A stretch of DNA of 64,000 bases. Origin: Limnobacter sp. (lineage in GTDB: Bacteria; Pseudomonadota; Gammaproteobacteria; Burkholderiales; Burkholderiaceae_B). The stretch is from NCBI GenBank assembly GCA_029866125.1, contig JARWZZ010000007.1:1-64000 (forward strand), written 5' to 3'. Under the pieces are notes generated by a model, which made no database searches, was not told where the DNA came from, and saw only the letters and a program-made list of their open reading frames with translations. Below, piece after piece: positions 8,234 to 17,683 of this stretch. A program made the translations under genes and the position numbers. Position 1 is the first letter of the stretch. Every line of letters begins with the position of its first letter.

Positions 8234-9400
8234 ATGTCTAAAGAGTTTTTCTTCACTTCTGAATCTGTATCAGAAGGCCACCCAGACAAAGTGTCTGACC
8301 AGATTTCCGATGCGATTCTGGATGCAATTTTTGAACAAGACCCACACTCACGCGTAGCCGCCGAAACCTTGTGCAACACAGGTTTGGTGGTACTCGCCGG
8401 TGAAATTACGACCAAAGCCAATGTGGATTACATTGACGTGGCCCGTAAAACCATCAAGAAAATTGGTTACGACAACGCCGACTTTGGTATTGATTACAAA
8501 AGCTGCGCGGTATTGGTTGCCTATGACAAGCAAAGCCCGGACATTGCCCAAGGCGTGGACAAAGCCCATGACGACAATTTGGATCAAGGCGCAGGCGACC
8601 AAGGTTTGATGTTTGGTTATGCAGTCAATGAAACACGTGAATTGATGCCATTGGCAATTAGCCTTTCACACCAACTGGTGCAGCGTCAAAGCATGCTGCG
8701 TAAAGATGGCCGCTTGCCTTGGCTGCGCCCAGACGCGAAGTCACAGGTCACCATCAAGTATGTGGATGGCAAGCCTTACTGCATCGACACGGTTGTGCTT
8801 TCAACCCAGCACTCACCTGACATCGCGCTTTCAACCTTGCGTGAAGCGGTGATTGAAGATGTAATCAAGCCAGTTTTGCCTAAGGAATTGATTAAAGGTG
8901 ACATCAAGTTTTTGGTGAACCCCACAGGTCGATTTGTAATTGGCGGCCCACAGGGTGACTGCGGTTTGACGGGCCGCAAAATTATTGTGGACACCTACGG
9001 CGGTGCTGCCCCACACGGCGGCGGAGCATTCTCCGGTAAGGACCCCTCCAAGGTTGACCGTTCAGCAGCCTATGCCGGCCGTTATGTGGCCAAAAACATT
9101 GTGGCTGCAGGTTTGGCCGAAAAGTGCTTGGTGCAAATTAGCTATGCGATTGGCGTGGCACGCCCAACGTCCATCATGGTCAACACCTACGGTACAGGCA
9201 AAGTTTCAGATGAAACAATCACTGAAATTGTGTCCAACACATTCGACCTGCGCCCCAAAGGCATTGTGAAAATGTTGGACCTGCTGCGCCCGATTTACCA
9301 AAAAACTGCTGCTTATGGCCACTTTGGCCGTGAAGAGCCCGAGTTCACATGGGAACGCACCGACAAGGTGGAAGCACTGAAAAGTGCGGCTGGACTGTAA
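8234..9400 (+). CDS. metK: S-adenosylmethionine synthetase
   Basis: A 388-residue MetK that makes SAM from methionine and ATP. Signature stretches are present: [21 protein letters not shown] at the N-terminus, [12 protein letters not shown], and [20 protein letters not shown] near residues 260-280. It begins 8 nt after a GGAG ribosome site. It is followed by ahcY, tlyA-like and metF on the same strand, so SAM production, SAH removal and methyl-group supply are clustered. Confidence 0.98.
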   Translation: MSKEFFFTSESVSEGHPDKVSDQISDAILDAIFEQDPHSRVAAETLCNTGLVVLAGEITTKANVDYIDVARKTIKKIGYDNADFGIDYKSCAVLVAYDKQSPDIAQGVDKAHDDNLDQGAGDQGLMFGYAVNETRELMPLAISLSHQLVQRQSMLRKDGRLPWLRPDAKSQVTIKYVDGKPYCIDTVVLSTQHSPDIALSTLREAVIEDVIKPVLPKELIKGDIKFLVNPTGRFVIGGPQGDCGLTGRKIIVDTYGGAAPHGGGAFSGKDPSKVDRSAAYAGRYVAKNIVAAGLAEKCLVQISYAIGVARPTSIMVNTYGTGKVSDETITEIVSNTFDLRPKGIVKMLDLLRPIYQKTAAYGHFGREEPEFTWERTDKVEALKSAAGL

Positions 9401-9428
9401 GTAATTTCCTATACAGTTTTCAGGATTC

Positions 9429-9456
9429 GCCTTACACCTCAAATGAGGTGTAAGGC
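9429..9456 (+). terminator. Hairpin after metK
   Basis: A perfect 12-bp inverted repeat (9429-9440 with 9445-9456, 4-nt loop) begins 28 nt after the metK stop. It lacks a T run, so it may be an mRNA 3'-end stabiliser or a weak terminator rather than a classical one. Confidence 0.5.
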
Positions 9457-9500
9457 CGCCTCAAAGCTGGAATGTGAATAAAAACTCTGTTACCATTGAA

Positions 9501-9582
9501 AGATTCGAGGAGCGTTGCAGCATTTCAGGTTAATACCCTGTGGTCAGGCTCGAATTCAAACTAAATCAACCGCGCTCACGTC
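9501..9582 (+). promoter_or_regulatory. SAH riboswitch before ahcY
   Basis: The sequence fits the S-adenosylhomocysteine riboswitch. Stem P1 pairs ATTCGAG (9503-9509) with CTCGAAT (9549-9555). The conserved cores CGAGGAGCGTTGCAGC and GGTCAGGCTCG flank the inner stem-loop. A pseudoknot pairs GAGCG (9510-9514) with CGCTC (9573-9577) in the downstream segment CGCGCTCACG. This class turns on ahcY when SAH accumulates. The ahcY Shine-Dalgarno sequence follows 23 nt later. Confidence 0.9.
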
Positions 9583-9615
9583 TCTTTTCTTTTGAACTTT
9601 AAAAAGGAGGGCGTG

Positions 9616-11055
9616 ATGAACGCCGTACTAAAATCCGCTTCCAACTTAGTCAACGCCGCTGGCGAGCCTGACTTTTTTGTTAAAGACATTACCGAAGCCG
9701 CATTTGGCCGCAAAGAAATTGCGATTGCCGAAACAGAAATGCCTGGCTTGATGGCAATTCGTAAAGAATTTGCTGCCAAGCAGCCTTTGAAGGGCGCACG
9801 CATTACTGGCTCCTTGCACATGACCATTCAAACCGCTGTGTTGATTGAAACACTGGCTGCTTTGGGTGCTGAAGTGCGCTGGGCTTCTTGCAACATTTAC
9901 TCCACTCAAGACCATGCTGCTGCTGCAATTGCAGAGGCTGGCATTCCAGTTTTTGCTTTCAAGGGCGAGAACTTGACTGAGTACTGGGACTTCACACACC
10001 GCATTTTTGAATGGTCTGATGGTGGCTACACCAACATGATTCTGGACGACGGCGGCGATGCAACACTGTTGCTGCACCTGGGCACCAAGGCTGAGAAAGA
10101 CATTTCCATCCTGAACAACCCAGGCAGCGAAGAAGAAACATGCCTGTTTGCTGCCATCAAGGCCACACTGAAGAAAGACCCCACTTGGTACTCCAAGCGC
10201 TTGGCTGCAGTGAAAGGCGTGACGGAAGAAACCACAACTGGCGTTCACCGTTTGTACGAAATGCACAAGAAAGGCGAGTTGGCCTTCCCTGCCATCAACG
10301 TGAACGACTCTGTCACCAAGAGCAAGTTTGACAACTTGTATGGCTGCCGCGAGTCCTTGGTTGACGGCATTAAGCGTGCAACTGACGTGATGATTGCCGG
10401 TAAAGTGGCTGTTGTGGCGGGTTACGGTGATGTGGGCAAGGGCTCAGCCCAAGCACTGCGCGCCTTGTCTGCTCAAGTTTGGGTGACAGAAATTGACCCG
10501 ATTTGCGCTTTGCAAGCTGCGATGGAAGGCTACCGCGTTGTAACCATGGATTATGCTGCCGACAAAGCAGACATTTTCGTGACTGCTACCGGTAACAAAG
10601 ACATCATCACGCATGACCACATGATCAAAATGAAGGATCAGGCGATTGTTTGTAACATTGGTCACTTCGACAATGAGATCGACATTGCCAGCGTGAAAAA
10701 ATACACTTGGGAAAACATCAAACCCCAAGTTGACCACATCATTTTCCCAGATGGAAAACGCATCATTCTGCTGGCTGAAGGCCGCTTGGTGAATTTGGGT
10801 TGCGGTACAGGTCACCCCTCTTTTGTGATGTCATCCAGCTTTGCAAACCAAACCATTGCTCAGATTGAGTTGTGGACCAACAACGACAAATACCCTGTCG
10901 GCGTTTATGTGTTGCCCAAGCATTTGGATGAGAAAGTTGCACGCTTGCATTTGATGAAAATTGGCGCTCAACTGACTGAATTGTCAGGCGATCAAGCCAG
11001 CTACATCGGTGTGAAAAAAGACGGCCCTTACAAGCCAGACCACTACCGTTATTAA
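9616..11055 (+). CDS. ahcY: Adenosylhomocysteinase
   Basis: A 479-residue S-adenosylhomocysteine hydrolase that splits SAH into adenosine and homocysteine and so relieves product inhibition of methyltransferases. The NAD-binding loop [24 protein letters not shown]-like region is intact (about residues 265-285), as are [15 protein letters not shown] and the C-terminal KPDHYRY. The ATG at 9616 follows GGAGG by 6 nt; an upstream in-frame ATG at 9592 has no ribosome site. It lies immediately downstream of an SAH riboswitch, so it is expected to be induced by its own substrate. Confidence 0.98.
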   Translation: MNAVLKSASNLVNAAGEPDFFVKDITEAAFGRKEIAIAETEMPGLMAIRKEFAAKQPLKGARITGSLHMTIQTAVLIETLAALGAEVRWASCNIYSTQDHAAAAIAEAGIPVFAFKGENLTEYWDFTHRIFEWSDGGYTNMILDDGGDATLLLHLGTKAEKDISILNNPGSEEETCLFAAIKATLKKDPTWYSKRLAAVKGVTEETTTGVHRLYEMHKKGELAFPAINVNDSVTKSKFDNLYGCRESLVDGIKRATDVMIAGKVAVVAGYGDVGKGSAQALRALSAQVWVTEIDPICALQAAMEGYRVVTMDYAADKADIFVTATGNKDIITHDHMIKMKDQAIVCNIGHFDNEIDIASVKKYTWENIKPQVDHIIFPDGKRIILLAEGRLVNLGCGTGHPSFVMSSSFANQTIAQIELWTNNDKYPVGVYVLPKHLDEKVARLHLMKIGAQLTELSGDQASYIGVKKDGPYKPDHYRY

Positions 11056-11075
11056 TTGCCAAGTGGCCTTAAGTT

Positions 11076-11849
11076 TTGCGCGCTGATTTGGCTTTGGTCG
11101 AGCGTGGCTTGTGTGCTTCCCGTGCACAAGCCCAAGCGCTGATTGAGGCCGGCAAAGTGTTTGTGCGGTTTGGTTCACAGCCCGCACAAGCAGTGCGCAA
11201 AGCATCGCAGGCCATCGAAGCATTTAATACCCTTGAAGTACAAAACCCCGACCCTGTTTTTGTGTCCCGAGGGGGCATCAAACTGGCCGGGGCTTTGGAA
11301 CACATCGGCTTGAAAGTTGAAGGTTTTCGCTGCGCAGATTTTGGACAATCCACCGGCGGGTTTACGGATTGCTTGCTGCAACGTGGAGCGAAAAGCGTTG
11401 TAGGTTTTGATGTGGGCAAGGAGCAATTGCACCCTACCCTGCGTGCAAAGCCTGAAGTGTTGGCCTTTGAAGGCGTGAACCTCAAAGACTTGGATTGCAC
11501 GCTTTGGATGTCAAAGTTGAACCAAGAGCACCGCGATTGGATGCCTTTGGATTTGGCAGTGGCTGATTTGAGTTTTATTTCATTGAAACGCGTTTTGCCC
11601 AGCCTTGCCCCATTTTTAAACTCAAGTAAATTGGGCTTGTTTTTGGTGAAACCCCAATTTGAACTGGGCCCTGAATACTTAGGTAAAAATGGTTTAGTCA
11701 AAACCCCTGAGAAGTGGGTTGATAAATTGCAAACGGAAGTAAGTGCGACATGCCTTGAAGTGGGCTTGCAGGTTGAGAGCTTTTTTCCCTGCACGATTCA
11801 AGGTGGTGATGGCAACCAGGAATACTTTGTACTGGTTCGTAAACAATAA
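11076..11849 (+). CDS. TlyA-family rRNA methyltransferase
   Basis: A 257-residue protein with an N-terminal S4 RNA-binding domain (MRADLALVERGLCASRAQAQ) joined to an FtsJ-like SAM-dependent methyltransferase fold (ADFGQSTGGFTDCLLQRGA is motif I). TlyA enzymes 2'-O-methylate cytidines in 16S and/or 23S rRNA; haemolysin was the historical name. The start is a TTG at 11076, the only codon giving the family N-terminus. It lies 20 nt after ahcY, consistent with co-transcription, and it would use SAM and produce SAH. The precise target nucleotide is unknown. Confidence 0.85.
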   Translation: MRADLALVERGLCASRAQAQALIEAGKVFVRFGSQPAQAVRKASQAIEAFNTLEVQNPDPVFVSRGGIKLAGALEHIGLKVEGFRCADFGQSTGGFTDCLLQRGAKSVVGFDVGKEQLHPTLRAKPEVLAFEGVNLKDLDCTLWMSKLNQEHRDWMPLDLAVADLSFISLKRVLPSLAPFLNSSKLGLFLVKPQFELGPEYLGKNGLVKTPEKWVDKLQTEVSATCLEVGLQVESFFPCTIQGGDGNQEYFVLVRKQ

Positions 11850-11880
11850 AAGGGTAGGTCTGCATTTGGCACCCTTTTTT
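11848..11880 (+). terminator. Terminator after the TlyA-like gene
   Basis: AAAAGGGT (11848-11855) pairs with ACCCTTTT (11871-11878) across a 15-nt loop and ends in a run of Ts to 11880. It begins within the last codon and stop of the upstream gene and ends 14 nt before metF. Confidence 0.7.
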
Positions 11881-11894
11881 ACACTGAATTAAAC

Positions 11895-12707
11895 ATGAAT
11901 TTAAGCTTCGAGTTTTTCCCCCCTAAAACCCCGGAAGGCGCTGAAAAACTGCGTGGGGTGCATGCTGCGCTTCAACAGCTGAATCCTGAGTTTTTCTCTT
12001 GCACTTTTGGTGCAGGTGGAACTACGCAGGACGGAACATTGAATACTGTGCTGGAATTGCAAAAGTCGGGCTCAGAGGCTGCGCCCCACTTAAGCTGCGT
12101 GGGCGCTTCACGCGTGCGCTTGGCAGAGCTTTTGCACACTTACAAAGCAAACGGTATTCGCCGTATTGTGGCCCTACGTGGGGATTTGCCGTCTGGCACC
12201 ATGGAAATGGGCGACTTCAAATACGCCAGTGAGCTGGTTGAGTTTATTCGCCAAGAAACGGGAGACCACTTTTTTATTGAAGTGGCTGCGTACCCGGAAT
12301 CACACCCCCAATCCAAATCACCGCAAGCGGATGTAGAGGCATTTGTTCACAAGGTGAAATGCGGGGCCAATTCCGCAATTACACAATACTTTTTCAACAC
12401 GGAATCGTATTTGTACTTTCGCGACCAAGTCAGCAAACAAGTGAGCATCCCCATTGTTCCCGGCATTATGCCCATCACCAACTACAGCCAGCTTGCGCGT
12501 TTTTCTGACGCGTGCGGGGCGGAAATTCCACGCTGGATACGCACCCGCTTGCAAAGTTTTGGCGATGACAAAGAAGCAATTCGCGAGTTTGGCTTGGAAG
12601 TAGTGACTGGCATGTGCCAAAGATTGTTGGCGGAAGGTGTAGAGGGTTTGCATTTCTACACCATGAACACGGCCGGGCCTTCGACCGCCATCATCAAGCA
12701 GCTGTAA
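11895..12707 (+). CDS. metF: Methylenetetrahydrofolate reductase
   Basis: A 270-residue MetF flavoprotein that reduces 5,10-methylene-THF to 5-methyl-THF, the methyl donor for methionine synthesis. The start SFEFFPPKTPEG carries the conserved Glu. FSCTFGAGGTT, IVALRGDLP, and VPGIMPITNY are family motifs. Length is close to the usual bacterial 275-300. It completes the methyl-cycle cluster metK-ahcY-metF. Its stop codon lies in a 14-bp-period tandem repeat shared with the end of the convergent cyclo-ligase gene. Confidence 0.96.
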   Translation: MNLSFEFFPPKTPEGAEKLRGVHAALQQLNPEFFSCTFGAGGTTQDGTLNTVLELQKSGSEAAPHLSCVGASRVRLAELLHTYKANGIRRIVALRGDLPSGTMEMGDFKYASELVEFIRQETGDHFFIEVAAYPESHPQSKSPQADVEAFVHKVKCGANSAITQYFFNTESYLYFRDQVSKQVSIPIVPGIMPITNYSQLARFSDACGAEIPRWIRTRLQSFGDDKEAIREFGLEVVTGMCQRLLAEGVEGLHFYTMNTAGPSTAIIKQL

Positions 12708-12731
12708 TTAAGCAACTTTAATTAAACAACT
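12705..12731. repeat. 14-bp tandem pair over metF stop
   Basis: Units 12705-12717 and 12719-12731 differ at one position (period 14). The first begins with the metF stop TAA, and the second contains the stop of the convergent minus-strand gene. Confidence 0.7.
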
Positions 12732-13300
12732 ATGATTTCCTGAGGGGTTACGATTGCGTCCAGAATGTGGTCGTGCGCCTCGGTGAATGAATCCGCAATT
12801 TCGTCCTCGGCAAAGCAAATGCCAACGGTGAATGGTTTAACCACCATTCGACTTAAAGTGCGGTCGTACCAACCCGCGCCGTAACCCAAACGGGCGCCCT
12901 CACGGTGAAAACCCAAACAAGGAATCAGCATTACATCGGGCTTGACCATGACGGGTGAGACCGGAACTGGTATGCCGTACTTGCCTGTTTGCAATGCAGA
13001 GTCCTTGGAAAACAGTGCAAAATCCAGAAATGCGTCTGCACTGCCCCCCAAACCGCCCTCGGTATTGCCCTCATTACACACTGGCAAAGCCCATTGAAAG
13101 CCCCGTAAATCCGGATTAGAAAGAAGACTAAGCAGATTTGGTTCGTTTCTAAAGGGATGGTAGATAGCAACCGTGCAGGGGCCTTGGGAATGGAGTAAAG
13201 TGTCAACTAAACCCACCAATTTCAAGGATGAGCGCCGAATATCCCCTTCGGTCAATTGAGCTCTCCGAGCTTGGATTTGTTGCCGTAGATTTTTTTTCAT
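12722..13300 (-). CDS. 5-formyltetrahydrofolate cyclo-ligase
   Basis: A 192-residue MTHFS-family enzyme that converts 5-formyl-THF with ATP to 5,10-methenyl-THF, returning folate to the one-carbon pool used by MetF. The hallmark C-terminal motif GYGAGWYDRTL and the segment LIPCLGFHREGARLG are present, as is the N-terminal basic KKNLRQQIQARR. The ATG at 13300 is chosen over a TTG 9 nt upstream. It is convergent with metF and divergent from slt, with only 9 nt between the two start codons. Confidence 0.93.
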   Translation of the reverse strand: MKKNLRQQIQARRAQLTEGDIRRSSLKLVGLVDTLLHSQGPCTVAIYHPFRNEPNLLSLLSNPDLRGFQWALPVCNEGNTEGGLGGSADAFLDFALFSKDSALQTGKYGIPVPVSPVMVKPDVMLIPCLGFHREGARLGYGAGWYDRTLSRMVVKPFTVGICFAEDEIADSFTEAHDHILDAIVTPQEIIVV

Positions 13301-13309
13301 TTGGATCAA

Positions 13310-15289
13310 ATGAGTCTGTCAAAACTGGAACATCGAATACTTGCATGCGCTGCAATCACAATGATGGGCTTCGCCCCAACTTGGGCAGTAGCCAACAAAA
13401 ACGCCGAAGCAGCCCTGATTGTACAACTGAAAAAAGCCGCCGAAAAAGGTGATTTTGGTCAGTATACCCGGCTGAATGACCAACTGCCCCGCAACAGTGT
13501 ATTCACACCTTATGCGGACGGGTGGATGTTTAGGCTCGTTCAATCGGGCGGCAAAGACGAAAGCGGCAACACCCCGACCTGGCGCACGCAGGAAGTTTTG
13601 AGTTATCTCAACCGAAACGAAAGCAGCTGGCCCGCCGAGGAGATTAGGCGGGATTGGTTGCAGCAAATGGCCATGAATGGCGATTGGGCGCTTTACCCCG
13701 AGCAACGCAGCAAGCTGAATTACCGTGCAGACCAAGGCGTGGAATGTGCCGACCTGTGGTACTCCAGCACCTTGGGTAACCTACCCCGCCACGACATTGT
13801 AAAAGTACTCAGCACCCCCAAGGGCCTGCCAAAGGTTTGCCGCGGTTTAATCCGCAGGGCTTACGAAGCCAAACAAATCAACGACAGCGACTTGAATTTG
13901 CGGGTATTTAACTTAATTGGCAACAACCAAGCCAGCATGGCGCAACGGTATGTGAACGAATTGTCCAACACCGCGTGGGGCACATCGTTTGAAACCAATC
14001 GGCTGGACTCGGCAATCAATAGCCCCGAAAGCATTTTGAACAGTGCCAATGTAGGCGCATTTCCCGACTTGGTGATTGCGGCTGCCCTGATACGCCAAAG
14101 CTTGACCAGCTATGAAGCTGCGGCAGAACGCTTAAATGGCCCGTTGGCTAAGCATTTAAAATCCGAAACCAAACAGTGGTTGTGGGCCCACTTGGGCTAC
14201 CGGGCAGCACTGCAATGGGACCGCAACGCGTTGAGCTATTTCAAGCGGTCGTCCCCCACAGTAATGAGCCCAGACCAAAAAGAATGGAAAGTAAGGTCTG
14301 CACTGCTTTTGGAAGATTGGGCGGAGGTGGGCAAAGCCATCGACGAAATGCCAGACAGCATGGCCAAGGAAGATTCTTGGCAGTACTGGAAAGGACGCTC
14401 CAAGGCCGCTGCAGGCCAAATTGATCAGGCCCGTGCAATTTGGGCAAAAATGTCCAGCCCATTTAATTTTTACGGCAAGCTGGCCACTGAGGAATTGGGC
14501 GCTTCCATTTCGGCACCCGAGAAGCCCAAGTTTTTAACCCCTGCCGAAATTGAAGAGGCCAACCAGCACCCCGGCTTGAAGCGCGCGCTTGAGCTGTACA
14601 ACGCAGGCATGCGGAAAGAAGGGTTTTGGGAATTCAATTTGCAAGTGGCCCAAATGAACGACCGGCAACTGCTTGCTGCGGCCAACTGGGCCCGCAAAAA
14701 TGAATTGTTTGACCGTGCCATTGCAGCAGCGGACCGCACCAAGCTGGAACATGACCTCAGTTTGCGTTACTTGACCCCATTCAAAGACACTTTGGTTTCC
14801 AAGGCGAAGGACATTGGGGTGGACGAAGCCTGGGTGTACGGCATTATTCGGCAGGAGTCCCGGTTTGTAACCATTGCAAAATCACATGTGGGGGCCAGTG
14901 GCTTGATGCAGGTGATGCCCGCCACCGCCAAGTATGTGGCCAATAAAATTGGCTTGAAGAACTTTCAGCCCGATTCGGTTACACAGATCGATACCAACCT
15001 AACGTTGGGCACCAACTATTTAAAGATGATGCACCAGCAGCTTGAAAACTCCCACGTGCTGGCTTCCGCAGGTTACAACGCCGGGCCTGGGCGCCCAAGC
15101 CTATGGAGAAAGCGACTGGGGGCAGACCGAGTGATTGAAGGTGCAATATTTGCCGAGTTGATTCCATTTGATGAAACCCGTGGCTATGTGAAAAACGTGA
15201 TGTCCAACACCGTGGCCTATTCGCTGCTGTTGAAAAATGAATCCATTCCTTTGAAACAAAGGCTTGGCCTAATTACTGGTCGAAATTGA
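13310..15289 (+). CDS. slt: Soluble lytic murein transglycosylase (Slt70 type)
   Basis: A 659-residue periplasmic lytic transglycosylase that cleaves the MurNAc-GlcNAc bond of peptidoglycan with 1,6-anhydro product formation. An N-terminal signal peptide (about residues 1-30) leads into a long alpha-helical superhelix (40-460). The C-terminal SLT domain carries the catalytic Glu in IIRQESRF and the GASGLMQVMPATA and AGYNAGPGR motifs. The ATG at 13310 is used; GGATC a few bases upstream is a poor ribosome site, and a TTG at 13301 is possible. The promoter must lie inside the divergent cyclo-ligase gene. Confidence 0.93.
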   Translation: MSLSKLEHRILACAAITMMGFAPTWAVANKNAEAALIVQLKKAAEKGDFGQYTRLNDQLPRNSVFTPYADGWMFRLVQSGGKDESGNTPTWRTQEVLSYLNRNESSWPAEEIRRDWLQQMAMNGDWALYPEQRSKLNYRADQGVECADLWYSSTLGNLPRHDIVKVLSTPKGLPKVCRGLIRRAYEAKQINDSDLNLRVFNLIGNNQASMAQRYVNELSNTAWGTSFETNRLDSAINSPESILNSANVGAFPDLVIAAALIRQSLTSYEAAAERLNGPLAKHLKSETKQWLWAHLGYRAALQWDRNALSYFKRSSPTVMSPDQKEWKVRSALLLEDWAEVGKAIDEMPDSMAKEDSWQYWKGRSKAAAGQIDQARAIWAKMSSPFNFYGKLATEELGASISAPEKPKFLTPAEIEEANQHPGLKRALELYNAGMRKEGFWEFNLQVAQMNDRQLLAAANWARKNELFDRAIAAADRTKLEHDLSLRYLTPFKDTLVSKAKDIGVDEAWVYGIIRQESRFVTIAKSHVGASGLMQVMPATAKYVANKIGLKNFQPDSVTQIDTNLTLGTNYLKMMHQQLENSHVLASAGYNAGPGRPSLWRKRLGADRVIEGAIFAELIPFDETRGYVKNVMSNTVAYSLLLKNESIPLKQRLGLITGRN

Positions 15290-15326
15290 AGGCTGGCCGC
15301 AACTAAATACTGGCCATAACCCAACC
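15276..15326 (+). repeat. Diverged 17-bp tandem repeat at slt stop
   Basis: Three 17-bp units (15276, 15293, 15310) share CTGG-C and internal AA positions, with about 11 of 17 matches between neighbours. The first unit contains the slt stop codon. Confidence 0.4.
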
Positions 15327-15356
15327 CAACATTGAAACTTAAAATAGCAACACTGA

Positions 15357-16331
15357 ATGAACACCATTAAAAATGTATTAGTGATTGGCGGCTCTGGCTT
15401 TATTGGCGAAGCCGTGTGCAATCAATTGGCCAAAGCAGGCTTAAAAATTACCGTGCCCACCCGCCGGTATGACTCGGCCAAGCACGTGCTGACCAACCCC
15501 ACCTGCCAAATTGTGCAGGCGGATATTCATGACCGCGCCGCGCTTAACCGATTGGTGGACGGGCAAGATGCGGTGGTTAACTTACTGGGCGTGCTGCACA
15601 GCAGTGGTGGCAAACCCTACGGCAAACGGTTTAAGTTAAACCATGTGGAATTTCCAAAAGCACTGTGTGCGGCCATGGCTCGCCAGCATGTCAAACGGAT
15701 TGTCCACATCAGCGCCTTGGGCATCGGCGTAGAAAACCCAGCGCCCTCCATGTACCTGCGGTCTAAAACCGATGGGGAAGCCGCGGTGAAAGACAGCGCC
15801 GCCCACTGGACCATTTTGCGGCCATCCGTCGTATTTGGGCGCAATGACAGCTTTTTGAACATGTTTGCCAAGCTCAGCAAATTGGCACCTGTGATGCCGT
15901 TGGCTGGGGCCTATGCCAAATTTCAACCCGTGTTTGTAGGCGATGTGGCCAAGGCTGTTTTGGCATGCTTGACCGACAAAAACCGCGACACCATTCATTC
16001 CACCTTTGATTTGGTGGGGCCAGAAGTGTTTACATTGGCCGAATTGGTGAAATTGTCCGCACATGCTGCGGGCAAAAACCCGTTGATCATACCTGTACCC
16101 AATTTTGTAGGTAAATGCCAAGCCTTCATGATGGAGCTGGCGCCGGGCGAACCCCTGATGAGCCGCGACAATGTGGATTCCATGAAAATCGACAATGTAC
16201 GCACTGCCGGAAAGCTATTTCCGCTGGAGCATTACGAACCCTTGTCGGTTTTGGCACCCGAATACATACGCGCCCGCTACAATAGTTCATGGCTAGACGA
16301 ATTCCGTAAGAGCGCACACCGCCGGGGCTAG
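15357..16331 (+). CDS. NAD(P)-binding epimerase, complex I NDUFA9-like
   Basis: A 324-residue atypical short-chain dehydrogenase/epimerase. The Rossmann motif GGSGFIG is at residues 11-17. The YLRSK segment around residue 135 stands where classical SDRs have YxxxK, matching the NDUFA9-like atypical-5 subfamily, whose members often bind NADP(H) without a clear catalytic role. ILRPSVVFGRNDSFLNMF and QPVFVGDVAKAV are characteristic. Bacterial homologues are often annotated as complex I NDUFA9-subunit family proteins; the physiological substrate is unknown. A strong terminator separates it from argD. Confidence 0.85.
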   Translation: MNTIKNVLVIGGSGFIGEAVCNQLAKAGLKITVPTRRYDSAKHVLTNPTCQIVQADIHDRAALNRLVDGQDAVVNLLGVLHSSGGKPYGKRFKLNHVEFPKALCAAMARQHVKRIVHISALGIGVENPAPSMYLRSKTDGEAAVKDSAAHWTILRPSVVFGRNDSFLNMFAKLSKLAPVMPLAGAYAKFQPVFVGDVAKAVLACLTDKNRDTIHSTFDLVGPEVFTLAELVKLSAHAAGKNPLIIPVPNFVGKCQAFMMELAPGEPLMSRDNVDSMKIDNVRTAGKLFPLEHYEPLSVLAPEYIRARYNSSWLDEFRKSAHRRG

Positions 16332-16370
16332 CCCTTAAGCCTTGATTTATCGTACAATTCTGCTTTGCGT

Positions 16371-16399
16371 AAACGCAGCTTAGGGCTGCGTTTGTTTTT
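16371..16399 (+). terminator. Rho-independent terminator before argD
   Basis: A perfect 9-bp stem (16371-16379 with 16385-16393) with a 5-nt loop is followed by GTTTTT. It ends the upstream epimerase transcript and rules out argD start codons within it. Confidence 0.9.
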
Positions 16400-16439
16400 C
16401 ATAGCGCCCGATTATTTTGTCTCAAAAGTGAGTCTAGCC

Positions 16440-17615
16440 GTGACAACCCATTTGATGAATACCTATTCACGCCAACCCCTTGCATTCACCCATGGTGAAG
16501 GCGTTTGGCTGTGGTCCACTGACGGGAAAAAGTACCTCGACGGTTTGGCGGGTATTGCTGTCAACGGACTTGGGCACAACCACCCAAAGCTGGTCAAAGC
16601 CATTTGCGACCAAGCGGCCCGCTTGATTCACACCTCCAACCTGTTTGGCGTGGTAGAGCAAGAAGCCTTGGCCACACGGTTGTGTGAATTGTCGGGCATG
16701 CAAGAAGCATTTTTCTGCAATTCCGGTGCCGAAGCCAACGAAGCCGCCATCAAGCTAGCCAAGTACTATGGCTACAAAAAAGGCATTGAAAACGCCAAAA
16801 TTATTGTGATGGAACGTGCGTGGCACGGCCGCACCTTGGCCACACTGGCCGCCACTGACAGCCCCAAAGCCAAAGTCGGTTTTGGCGACCTGCCCGGCGG
16901 TTTTGTGCGTGTGCCCTACCGCGATTTTGCCGCCATTGAAAAAGCCAAAGCCGAGAACCCTGAAATTCAAGCCATTTTGATGGAAGTGCTTCAAGGTGAA
17001 GGCGGCATCAATGTGGCCGAAATTGAATACCTCAAAGAATTGCGCAAGCTGTGCGATGCCAACGGCTGGCTATTGATGATTGATGAAGTGCAAAGCGGCA
17101 TTGGCAGAACTGGCGAATGGTTTGGTTACCAACACGCAGGCATTTTGCCTGATGTGATTACCTTGGCCAAAGGTTTGGGTTCAGGCGTACCGATTGGCGC
17201 GTGCTTGGCTGCTGGCAAAGCAGCTGGCGTAATGGGCCCCGGCACACACGGCACCACATTTGGCGGCGGCCCCTTGGTGTGTGCGGCGGCCATGGCCACG
17301 CTACAAACCATGGATGAAGACAAGCTGCTGGCCAATGCCAATGAAATGGGGCATTTGATTCGTGCTGTTTTAACCCGTGAATTGGCTGGCGTTGCTGGCG
17401 TCAAAGAAGTGCGCGGCCGTGGGCTGATGATTGGGCTTGAACTGTGGAAACCGTGCGCGGAACTGGTTGCATTGGGCCGGGAAAAAGGCTTGATCATCAA
17501 CGTGACACGCGACAACGTGGTGCGGCTATTGCCACCGCTGATTATTAACAAAGAAGAATCCGAGATGCTGGCCATGGGCGTAGCTGCTTTGGTCAAAGAG
17601 TTTTTAGCCCAATAA
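16440..17615 (+). CDS. argD: Acetylornithine aminotransferase
   Basis: A 391-residue class-III PLP aminotransferase converting N-acetylglutamate semialdehyde to N-acetylornithine in arginine synthesis. Key features are NSGAEANEAAIKLA, ERAWHGRT, the LLMIDEVQSGIGRTG aspartate, and the PLP lysine in TLAKGLGSG. The GTG at 16440 is chosen because the terminator lies upstream and the protein then starts at TTHLMNTYSRQP; an ATG 15 nt later is an alternative. argF follows 68 nt downstream and argG after that, forming an arginine operon. Confidence 0.94.
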   Translation: MTTHLMNTYSRQPLAFTHGEGVWLWSTDGKKYLDGLAGIAVNGLGHNHPKLVKAICDQAARLIHTSNLFGVVEQEALATRLCELSGMQEAFFCNSGAEANEAAIKLAKYYGYKKGIENAKIIVMERAWHGRTLATLAATDSPKAKVGFGDLPGGFVRVPYRDFAAIEKAKAENPEIQAILMEVLQGEGGINVAEIEYLKELRKLCDANGWLLMIDEVQSGIGRTGEWFGYQHAGILPDVITLAKGLGSGVPIGACLAAGKAAGVMGPGTHGTTFGGGPLVCAAAMATLQTMDEDKLLANANEMGHLIRAVLTRELAGVAGVKEVRGRGLMIGLELWKPCAELVALGREKGLIINVTRDNVVRLLPPLIINKEESEMLAMGVAALVKEFLAQ

Positions 17616-17628
17616 TTTAGCCCAACAA
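17603..17628 (+). repeat. 13-bp tandem pair over argD stop
   Basis: Units 17603-17615 and 17616-17628 match at 12 of 13 positions. The first ends exactly with the argD stop codon. Confidence 0.75.
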
Positions 17629-17683
17629 TCAAGAAGGGATGGACACCAGCCACGGCGAAGTGGCGGTGTACCGGGAGATTCGG

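Noticed and set aside
9646-10266. 206-codon minus-strand frame inside ahcY
   Set aside because: Shadow of ahcY with no ribosome site or recognisable motif.
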